Shown here: positions 1 to 4,552 of the stretch, piece by piece
Numbering within the stretch: the stretch's first letter is position 1
How the letters are laid out: each line of letters starts with the position of its first letter
Assembly: GCA_036507695.1 (NCBI GenBank)
Contig: DATCIR010000361.1
Span: 1-6,487 of the forward strand
DNA length: 6,487 nucleotides
From: JAKEGK01 sp036507695
GTDB lineage: Bacteria > Pseudomonadota > Gammaproteobacteria > SZUA-152
Reading direction: 5' to 3'
Program-made: the position numbers and the translations under genes
The notes under the pieces: generated by a model
What the model saw: the letters and a program-made list of their open reading frames with translations, nothing else
Told to the model about the DNA's origin: nothing
Database searches by the model: none

Positions 1-124
1 TGGCGGTTTCCACGGAAACCAACGGTTGATCCACCTTGACTTCGTCACCCGCCTTCACCAGCCACTCGACGATTTCCACTTCCGTTAAACCTTCACCCAG
101 ATCGGGCAGCTTGAAAATGTTCAT
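1..124 (-). CDS. 2-oxoacid dehydrogenase E2 (dihydrolipoamide acyltransferase), N-terminal lipoyl domain, partial
   Basis: The first 41 residues of an E2 core protein are visible; the rest lies beyond the left edge. The protein starts MNIFKLPDLGEGLTEVEIVE and continues to VSVETA, the classic biotinyl/lipoyl-domain opening (PDLGEG near residues 7-12). The next codon begins with A, as expected for the lipoylated lysine that follows VET(D/A), but that codon is cut off. In this family E2 accepts the acyl group from E1 on its swinging lipoyl arm and passes it to CoA in the cytoplasmic complex. The ATG (124-122) overlaps the TGA stop of the E1 beta gene (ATGA), and GGA lies 6 nt upstream, so coupled translation is likely. 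The DLGEGLTEVEI wording resembles branched-chain and other 2-oxoacid E2s; the acyl substrate cannot be read from this fragment. Confidence 0.92.
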   Translation of the reverse strand, partial: MNIFKLPDLGEGLTEVEIVEWLVKAGDEVKVDQPLVSVETA

Positions 125-1101
125 GCAAAATCCAGTGTTTGTTTCACCGCCTTCATGATGCGCGCCGTGCTCGGCATGTATTCCAGTTCCAGGCGGTACA
201 AGGGCATGACGGTGTCATAGCCGGTCACCCGCTGTACCGGCGCCATCAAAAACAGCAAACCCTGCTCCGCGAGTTGCGCCGCGATTTCCGCGCCGACACC
301 GCAGTGGCGCGCCGCTTCGTGCACGATGACGCAACGCCCGGTTTTCTCCACCGACTTGAGAATAGTATCCATGTCGAGCGGCTTGATGGTGGCCACGTCG
401 ATCACTTCCGCGCTGACGCCTTCCTGTTCCAGTTGCTGCGCCACCTGCATCACCTCATGCACCATGGCGCCCCAGGTAACGAGGGTTATATCCGCGCCTT
501 CGCGCAGGGTAAAACACACATCCAACGGTAAGGCCTCACCGTTGTCCTCCACATCCTGTTTTAGCAAACGGTACACCCGTTTGGGTTCCAGAAACACCAC
601 GGGGTCCGGATCTTTAATCGCCGCCAGCAACAAACCATACGCCCGCGAAGGCGACGAGGGGATGACCACGCGGATGCCCGGCATGTGCGCGAATATCGCT
701 TCGGTGCTTTCCGAATGATGTTCCGGCGCGTGGATGCCGCCGCCGTAGGGCGCGCGCAGCACCAGCGGACAGGTTAAGCGGCCGCGGGTGCGGTTACGCA
801 GGCGTCCCGCATGGCTGATCATCTGATCAATGACCGAATAAATAAAGCCCATGAACTGAATTTCAAATACCGGGCGCAAACCTTCCGCCGCCATGCCCAC
901 CGCCATGCCGGCGATCAGGGTTTCCGCCAGCGGAGTATCGAGCACACGGTGTTCGCCAAAGCGTTCTTGCAATCCCACTGTCGCGCGGAATACACCACCA
1001 TTGATGCCGACATCCTCGCCCAGCACCACCACGCGTTCGTCATCCTGCAGCGCGCGCGCCAGTGCGAGATTGACCGCTTCCACTAACGCGACTTCCGCCA
1101 T
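121..1101 (-). CDS. 2-oxoacid dehydrogenase E1 component, beta subunit (branched-chain or pyruvate type)
   Basis: A 326-residue protein, the usual length for the separate E1 beta subunit. With E1 alpha it forms the thiamine-diphosphate-dependent heterotetramer that decarboxylates a 2-oxoacid and transfers the acyl group to lipoyl-E2. Visible motifs are GEDVGINGGVFR (28-39), DTPLAE with E60 as the expected ThDP-activating glutamate, the substrate-loop HHSES (128-132), LEPKR, and VIDVATIKPLD in the C-terminal transketolase-like domain. The start chosen is the ATG at 1101-1099 (MAEVALVEAVN). A longer in-frame start at 1176 would add 25 residues that overlap the E1 alpha gene and do not resemble the family. 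AAAGGA lies 7 nt upstream of the chosen ATG. The gene begins 1 nt after the E1 alpha stop and its own stop overlaps the E2 start. Substrate is unresolved; the leucine dehydrogenase next door favours branched-chain oxoacids. Confidence 0.95.
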   Translation of the reverse strand: MAEVALVEAVNLALARALQDDERVVVLGEDVGINGGVFRATVGLQERFGEHRVLDTPLAETLIAGMAVGMAAEGLRPVFEIQFMGFIYSVIDQMISHAGRLRNRTRGRLTCPLVLRAPYGGGIHAPEHHSESTEAIFAHMPGIRVVIPSSPSRAYGLLLAAIKDPDPVVFLEPKRVYRLLKQDVEDNGEALPLDVCFTLREGADITLVTWGAMVHEVMQVAQQLEQEGVSAEVIDVATIKPLDMDTILKSVEKTGRCVIVHEAARHCGVGAEIAAQLAEQGLLFLMAPVQRVTGYDTVMPLYRLELEYMPSTARIMKAVKQTLDFA

Positions 1102-1102
1102 G

Positions 1103-2170
1103 CTATGGTCCTTTCCCGGTGATGGACTGGCGTTGTTGCGCCAGGTCATGGGGCAGTGATTCGTACATATAATCAAAGATCGACTCTACCGGTTGCGGCG
1201 GAGTATTAAGGTAGATATCAACCGCGGCATCCACTGCTTGAGCACATTCCTGCTGCAGCGTTTGGTCTTGTTTATCGTCCCAGAATCCCTGGGCGGTCAT
1301 ATATTGTTTAAGGCGGGCAATGGGTTCGCGTTGCCAATGCCGGTTGACTTCCTCTTCGCTGCGGTAGCGTGTTGCGTCATCCGCCGTGGTGTGATCACAC
1401 AAACGATAGGTGATCGCTTCGATCAAGGTCGGCCCGCCGCCGGTGCGCGCTTTGTCGAGCGCGTGTTGAAACCGATCCCGGACGGCAATGATGTCGTTGC
1501 CGTCCACCTGCTCGCCGTCGAAGCCGGCCGCTATGGCTTTTTGCGCGATGGTCTGGCTGCCGGTTTGCACTTCACGCCGCACCGAGATCGCCCATTGATT
1601 ATTGTTCACCACGAACACCACCGGCAGTTTCCACAAACCCGCCGCATTGATCGCTTCGTAAAAATCGCCTTTGGAGGTGGCGCCATCCCCGCATATAAAA
1701 ACGGCCACGCGCGGTTCTTTTCTGAATTTCATGGCGAACGCCACGCCTACCGCGTGCGGGGCATGCGTGGCAATCGGCACGCAAATGGGGAAATCTTTGG
1801 TGGGGCCCTGGTAATCCATGCCGCGCTCATCGCCGCCCCAATACAGGAATATCTCCTCCATTTTAACGCCGCGCAGAAACTGCGCGCCGTATTCGCGATA
1901 ATAAGGCAGCAACACGTCTTCGGGTTTCATTACGCTGCCAATGGCCACGGAGATGGCTTCCTGCCCTAACGATGACGCATAGGTGCCAATCTTACCGGTG
2001 CGTTGCAGGGCAATCGCTTTTTTATCAAAGGTGCGGGTCAGCAGCATGGCGCGGTACATCGCCTGCAACGCTTGCGCGTCGCGCGCCAGATCCGGCAGCG
2101 GATCATGGGTATTGGCGGACTCATCCAGATACTGGGTATAGTTGATCTGAAAATTGGCCACAGTGGCCAT
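1103..2170 (-). CDS. 2-oxoacid dehydrogenase E1 component, alpha subunit (branched-chain or pyruvate type)
   Basis: A 355-residue E1 alpha subunit. It shows the ThDP/Mg motif GDGATSKGDF (starting at residue 161) ending about 30 residues later in NNNQW, the YYRE cofactor-contact region (about 90-93), PIATHAPHAVG, and the histidine loop YRLCDHTTADD (255-265). The HTTADD loop is reminiscent of branched-chain dehydrogenases (HSTSDD), while GTYASSLGQEA and LLPYYREYGAQFLRG look more like the short pyruvate-type alpha subunit, so specificity is ambiguous from motifs. Two ATGs are possible. The one at 2176 leaves only 2 nt after the AAAAGGAG ribosome site (2186-2179), whereas the one at 2170 leaves 8 nt, so 2170 is preferred. 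It is the first gene of the E1 alpha-E1 beta-E2 operon. No truncation or missing catalytic residue is seen. Confidence 0.95.
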   Translation of the reverse strand: MATVANFQINYTQYLDESANTHDPLPDLARDAQALQAMYRAMLLTRTFDKKAIALQRTGKIGTYASSLGQEAISVAIGSVMKPEDVLLPYYREYGAQFLRGVKMEEIFLYWGGDERGMDYQGPTKDFPICVPIATHAPHAVGVAFAMKFRKEPRVAVFICGDGATSKGDFYEAINAAGLWKLPVVFVVNNNQWAISVRREVQTGSQTIAQKAIAAGFDGEQVDGNDIIAVRDRFQHALDKARTGGGPTLIEAITYRLCDHTTADDATRYRSEEEVNRHWQREPIARLKQYMTAQGFWDDKQDQTLQQECAQAVDAAVDIYLNTPPQPVESIFDYMYESLPHDLAQQRQSITGKGP

Positions 2171-2287
2171 AGCCATGGCTCCTTTTACTTAATAATAATC
2201 TTTACATGCAAGAAGGTTACTTGAACGCAACCGTATATTAGTGCATTGCCAACTGCCCGCACGGAAAATCAATCGAATGCTAAATTA

Positions 2288-2316
2288 ATTATCGACCTGC
2301 ATTGGCGATCTTTAAA
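2288..2316 (-). promoter_or_regulatory. Candidate sigma-70 promoter for the E1/E2 operon
   Basis: Read on the minus strand, TTTAAA (2316-2311) is followed by a 17-nt spacer and GATAAT (2293-2288). This gives 4/6 and 5/6 matches to the -35 and -10 consensus. Transcription would begin near 2281 and leave a leader of about 110 nt before the E1 alpha start. The surrounding DNA is AT-rich, so chance matches are likely. Confidence 0.3.
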
Positions 2317-2417
2317 GATTAGTTTCCGATAGATTTGTGAAATGACTACTGAATAAACAAGCGGTTAATTTAAACTGATACGGTTAGACCTAAAACCATT
2401 CACGCGTTGTTGTACTA

Positions 2418-2453
2418 CCTAATCCCTTCTCCCTCTGGGGAGAAGGGATTAGG
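2418..2453. repeat. Perfect 15-bp palindrome (intergenic hairpin repeat)
   Basis: The left arm CCTAATCCCTTCTCC (2418-2432) and right arm GGAGAAGGGATTAGG (2439-2453) are exact reverse complements around a 6-nt loop, CTCTGG. The CCCTTCTCC/GGAGAAGGG core is of the type found in dispersed intergenic palindromes of many proteobacteria. No T tract follows on either strand, so it is not an obvious intrinsic terminator, although an RNA hairpin this stable could protect or attenuate a transcript. Its arms resemble the CCCTCTCCC hairpin about 60 bp to the right, suggesting related repeat families. Confidence 0.85.
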
Positions 2454-2523
2454 GGAACGAGGCGAAGCTACATAATAAGCGCCTGAAATATTTTTTACCC
2501 TCACCCTATCCCTCTCCCTAAAA

Positions 2524-2641
2524 GAGGGTGTCGCAAAACCCGGTTTATTGTAGGGTGGGCAGCGCCCACCGTTATAGTCACAATCAATTGCCGCACATTG
2601 GTGGGCCGTGCCCACCCTACGGTGAGTTTTACGACACCCTC
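2524..2641. mobile_element. 118-bp MITE-like element with 16-bp terminal inverted repeats and 5-bp target duplication
   Basis: The left end GAGGGTGTCGCAAAAC (2524-2539) and right end GTTTTACGACACCCTC (2626-2641) are inverted repeats matching at 15 of 16 positions. Directly outside are TAAAA (2519-2523) and TAAAA (2642-2646), a perfect direct repeat as expected of a target-site duplication. The element is too short to code for a transposase, so it would have been moved in trans by a related insertion sequence; I cannot name the family without a database. The interior holds another inverted-repeat unit. Terminal repeats plus target duplication plus a reconstructable empty site make transposition the best explanation. 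Confidence 0.75.
2550..2620. repeat. Inner inverted repeat with arms that are themselves hairpins
   Basis: Two 21-bp arms, 2550-2570 and 2600-2620, are reverse complements at 19 of 21 positions, the two differences being adjacent central bases. Each arm also contains its own hairpin: GGTGGGC-AGC-GCCCACC (2554-2570) and GGTGGGC-CGT-GCCCACC (2600-2616). The GTAGGGTGGGC...GCCCACC wording is a type of dispersed repeat seen in intergenic DNA of diverse bacteria. It lies wholly inside the 118-bp MITE-like element, either as its normal core or as a further insertion; no target duplication is visible around it. Confidence 0.75.
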
Positions 2642-2698
2642 TAAAAGGGAGAGGGGATTTTTAGAAGAAGGTAACTGAACTGAATCCAAAAACAGTTC

Positions 2699-3811
2699 TC
2701 AACATACCGCCGATTTGTTAATCGGCACCGGCCCTGTACCCGACGGCTGTGTTGCGCCACCCGCGTGGTCGATGATTTCCCGCGCGATGCGGTCGGCGAC
2801 CACATTGCTGGGCTGCTTGTAGTCCTTGGATTGTTTAAAGATATTTAATAAAGAATCGTAGATGCCACTGACCTTTTCCATAATCAATTGCTCATCGTCC
2901 AGGGATACCTGGATCAGGCCGCCCGCATTGATGACATAATCCGGTGCATAAACGATGCCGCGTTTTTGGATGGCCTCGCCGACCGACGGATCGGCAAGTT
3001 GGTTATTAGCGCCACCGGCGATGATGCCGGTTTTCAAGCGCTTAATTACCTCATGGGTTAACACACCGCCGCGCGCGCAGGGCGCGAACACATCACACTC
3101 CACGTCGAAGATTTTTTCCTTGTCCACGGATTCAGCGCCAAATTCCTTGGCGAAGCGCGCCACGGTTTCCGGCTTGTTATCACACATCGTCAAGCGCGCG
3201 CCCAATTGGCTCAGTTCTTTGGCCAGGTTATAACCGACATTGCCGCCGCCCTGAATCGCCACGTGCACGCCGCTTAAATCATCCGTACCCTTGCTGAATT
3301 TCACGCCGGCCTGAATACCGCGTAATACGCCATGTGACGTATAAGGCGATGGGTCACCTTTTCCGCCGGCGTTATTCGAGGTACTGACGACATGCCGGGT
3401 TTTGCGCGCGATGATATCCATATCACTGACGCTGGTGCCGCTATCCACGGCGGTAATGTAACGCCCGCCCAGAGTATCCACGAACGCGCCGAAGGCTTCG
3501 AAGTACGCGTCCCGGTCCGCAATATGCGCCGGTTTGATCAGCACCGATTTGCCGCCGCCATGCGCGATACCGGAAATCGCCGCTTTATAACTCATGCCCT
3601 GCGCCAGGCGCAGCGCGTCATAGATGGCGGCTTCGGTGGAATCGTAAGCCACGCAACGGCAACCGCCCAACGCAGGACCGAGATTGGTGTTATGAATGGC
3701 GATTACAGCCCGCAATCCGGTTTTGGCGTCGGTTTTAAAATGTAACTCTCCAAACTGCATCGCATCGGCAATTTGGAATAAATCTTCTTTATGGATGAGT
3801 TTTTGCAACAT
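2699..3811 (-). CDS. ldh: Leucine dehydrogenase (Glu/Leu/Phe/Val dehydrogenase family)
   Basis: A 370-residue NAD-dependent amino-acid dehydrogenase; the family is normally about 345-370 residues. It converts L-leucine (and Val/Ile) to the 2-oxoacid plus ammonia and NADH in the cytoplasm. The substrate domain has GPALGGCR (45-52), K76 in GMSYK and the catalytic K88 in HGGGKS. The 12-residue K-K spacing is that of leucine dehydrogenases, and D123 is at the expected catalytic-aspartate position. The Rossmann motif QGGGNVG (187-193), with D211 ending the next strand, indicates NAD rather than NADP. GGANNQL and VINAGG follow in the C-terminal half. The residue before D123 is Val (TAVDSGTS), where I expect Glu (TAEDVGT). 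A modest GGA lies 5-6 nt before the ATG. Its product would feed the E1/E2 complex encoded downstream on the same strand, which supports a branched-chain catabolic role. Confidence 0.93.
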   Translation of the reverse strand: MLQKLIHKEDLFQIADAMQFGELHFKTDAKTGLRAVIAIHNTNLGPALGGCRCVAYDSTEAAIYDALRLAQGMSYKAAISGIAHGGGKSVLIKPAHIADRDAYFEAFGAFVDTLGGRYITAVDSGTSVSDMDIIARKTRHVVSTSNNAGGKGDPSPYTSHGVLRGIQAGVKFSKGTDDLSGVHVAIQGGGNVGYNLAKELSQLGARLTMCDNKPETVARFAKEFGAESVDKEKIFDVECDVFAPCARGGVLTHEVIKRLKTGIIAGGANNQLADPSVGEAIQKRGIVYAPDYVINAGGLIQVSLDDEQLIMEKVSGIYDSLLNIFKQSKDYKQPSNVVADRIAREIIDHAGGATQPSGTGPVPINKSAVC

Positions 3812-3966
3812 ACATTTCCACTTGGTTGTTTTCCATACTATGTTAATTCACATCTTTTATCGCCAGGTTTATAGAACACAGGTTTAGCTAACAAAAGCCT
3901 GCGGAAAAGACGGATGCCCGTAGTGATAAAACTATTAACAGTTAACACAAATAGTCGGCGCTTTAG

Positions 3967-3994
3967 GTTACAGACTTGAATTTTTTTCTATAAT
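3967..3994 (+). promoter_or_regulatory. Candidate sigma-70 promoter with consensus -10
   Basis: GTTACA (3967-3972), a 16-nt spacer and a perfect TATAAT (3989-3994) face rightward toward hpd. The start would be near 4001, about 550 nt before the hpd ATG, so a transcript would run through the whole repeat cluster. It could be a distal hpd promoter, drive a non-coding RNA, or be a chance match in AT-rich DNA. Confidence 0.3.
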
Positions 3995-4056
3995 TAATTG
4001 ATAGAAGCTTCACACTTTCATGGGCCACATGCAGGTGTGCCGCAGCTGTTATTTGA

Positions 4057-4081
4057 CCTGGGTTTTATAAGCTGACTACTT
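4057..4081 (+). repeat. 25-bp direct repeat, left copy
   Basis: This segment matches 4367-4391 at 21 of 25 positions with no gaps, exactly 310 bp apart. The shared core reads GGGTT(T/A)TATAAGCTG. A shared TTATTT upstream (4049-4054 and 4357-4362, with a 2-nt length difference) extends the similarity to about 35 bp. This copy has TATAAG at 4066-4071 but no good -35 at normal spacing. It may be a degenerate duplicate of the promoter-proximal copy or a protein-binding site. Confidence 0.6.
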
Positions 4082-4100
4082 AACCCTATTGTTGCAAAAA

Positions 4101-4275
4101 GTAGGTTGGGTTAGATGCGCAACACCGCTACACTTTGAGCCTATCGACCCTGTTAGAGCGCATCGTAACCCAACGGCCGATCTTGAAATTCACGGCAAAT
4201 GTTGGGTTACGGTGCACGCCTGGCTTGGGTGGCAATAATTAAGTTTGGCGGTGATGTGCCCCTAACCCAGCCTAC
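4101..4275. repeat. 175-bp element built of alternating GTTGGGTTA-type inverted arms
   Basis: The ends GTAGGTTGGGTTA (4101-4113) and TAACCCAGCCTAC (4263-4275) are inverted repeats at 12 of 13 positions. Inside, GCGCATCGTAACCCAAC (4158-4174) and GTTGGGTTACGGTGCAC (4201-4217) are inverted at 15 of 17. The first arm continues as GATGCGC, so 4104-4119 also pairs with 4158-4174 apart from one bulged base. One unit therefore occurs four times in alternating orientation. This could fold as two hairpins or a large cruciform. The wording resembles widely dispersed bacterial intergenic repeats. It has no coding capacity, and no clear target duplication flanks it. Confidence 0.7.
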
Positions 4276-4283
4276 AAGACATT

Positions 4284-4340
4284 GGTTGTGTAATTTTTGG
4301 TTGTGCAACTTTGGTTTTGTAACTTTAGTTTTGTAACAAC
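4284..4340 (+). repeat. Four imperfect 14-bp tandem repeats
   Basis: Successive units are GGTTGTGTAATTTTT (4284-4298), GGTTGTGCAACTTT (4299-4312), GGTTTTGTAACTTT (4313-4326) and AGTTTTGTAACAAC (4327-4340). The period is 14 bp (15 in the first unit), and TTTGTAACTTT is the best-conserved core. They begin 8 bp after the 175-bp element and end 12 bp before the candidate hpd -35 box. They may be slippage-prone simple repeats, or an array of regulator sites just upstream of the promoter. Confidence 0.65.
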
Positions 4341-4352
4341 GGTCAATTAACT

Positions 4353-4381
4353 TTGCTTATTTAAACCCTGGGTTATATAAG
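4353..4381 (+). promoter_or_regulatory. Candidate sigma-70 promoter for hpd-hmgA
   Basis: TTGCTT (4353-4358) and TATAAG (4376-4381) are separated by exactly 17 nt, giving 3/6 and 5/6 consensus matches. Transcription would start near 4388 with a leader of about 165 nt before hpd. The -10 sits inside the right copy of the 25-bp direct repeat, and the tandem repeats end 12 bp upstream. The partial palindrome AACCCTGGGTT (4364-4374) lies in the spacer, where an operator would act. Confidence 0.4.
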
Positions 4382-4391
4382 CTGGTAACTT
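4367..4391 (+). repeat. 25-bp direct repeat, right copy
   Basis: Partner of 4057-4081 (21 of 25 identical). This copy supplies the TATAAG -10 of the candidate hpd promoter and is overlapped at its left end by the AACCCTGGGTT dyad. Confidence 0.6.
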
Positions 4392-4434
4392 GCGATAATA
4401 GTCAAGTTAACAGCCAACCATCACGATATTGATC

Positions 4435-4536
4435 ATGAAGTTCTTGTCATTGATTAAGTCCGTGTGTGCCAGCCATCCGCCGATTTTTCATACCCTAATC
4501 GCGGATCGCACCAACCTCCTGACAGCCAACGGCTGA
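4435..4536 (+). CDS. Possible 33-codon leader ORF upstream of hpd
   Basis: An ATG frame reads MKFLSLIKSVCASHPPIFHT, then continues to a TGA 16 nt before the hpd ATG. It contains no tyrosine and only two phenylalanines, so it is not an obvious amino-acid attenuator. No Shine-Dalgarno sequence precedes it, which argues against efficient translation. A small hairpin, CAGCC-AAC-GGCTG (4523-4535), ends at its stop codon. I do not recognise the peptide. It may be only a chance open frame in the hpd leader. Confidence 0.15.
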   Translation: MKFLSLIKSVCASHPPIFHTLIADRTNLLTANG

Positions 4537-4552
4537 AACGGAAACTACCGGG

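Larger units (their letters stand above)
2510..2655. repeat. Palindromic repeat interrupted by a MITE-like insertion
   Basis: CCCTCTCCC (2510-2518) and GGGAGAGGG (2647-2655) are exact inverted arms now 128 bp apart. Removing the inserted element and one copy of its TAAAA target duplication rejoins them as a compact 9-bp stem with a TAAAA loop, preceded by CCCTCACCCTAT. That is the familiar form of C-rich/G-rich intergenic hairpin repeats. The present split form is therefore best read as a pre-existing repeat that served as an insertion target. Confidence 0.75.
2171..2698. other. 528-bp intergenic region rich in palindromic repeats
   Basis: This stretch lies between the start of E1 alpha and the end of the leucine dehydrogenase gene, both on the minus strand. 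The left half (2177-2417) is AT-rich leader and upstream DNA for the E1/E2 operon, with one weak candidate promoter. The right half (2418-2656) is a dense set of inverted repeats, listed separately. Short open frames over the repeats (for example 2415-2615, minus) have no ribosome site or protein-like composition and are not called. No convincing rho-independent terminator was found behind leucine dehydrogenase: a 6-bp stem at 2677-2698 (GAACTG/CAGTTC) lacks a proper U tract. So the gene may be read into the operon or end by another mechanism. Confidence 0.7.
3812..4552. other. 741-bp divergent intergenic region between ldh and hpd
   Basis: Control region between leucine dehydrogenase (leftward) and hpd (rightward). 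From left to right it holds the weak ldh leader, a TTAACAGTTAA dyad (3935-3945), a consensus TATAAT on the plus strand, the first copy of a 25-bp direct repeat, a 175-bp inverted-repeat element, four 14-bp tandem repeats, the second copy of the 25-bp repeat, a candidate hpd promoter, and a possible 33-codon leader frame. It is AT-richer than the genes and contains no protein-like frame of useful length. For ldh the best minus-strand -10 is TATAAA (3873-3868) with TTGTTA (3894-3889), but the 15-nt spacer is short, so I do not list it as a separate promoter. Confidence 0.7.

Noticed and set aside
1102..1176. Longer E1 beta start adding 25 residues
   Set aside because: The extension overlaps E1 alpha coding sequence and is unlike the family. 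The internal ATG at 1101 has AAAGGA at proper spacing and begins MAEVALVEAVN as expected.
1193..1969. 258-codon open frame on the plus strand opposite E1 alpha
   Set aside because: Antisense to a gene with clear ThDP motifs; the His/Arg-rich composition is typical of a shadow frame.
2415..2689. Two short minus-strand frames over the repeat cluster
   Set aside because: They are translations of palindromic repeats, with no ribosome site and no protein-like composition.
2677..2698. GAACTG/CAGTTC stem behind ldh as a terminator
   Set aside because: Only 6 bp with a 10-nt loop, low GC and no uninterrupted T tract on the minus strand.
4101..4340. CRISPR-like array
   Set aside because: The arms alternate in orientation with unequal spacing, and the 14-bp repeats are contiguous without spacers, so neither fits a CRISPR array.
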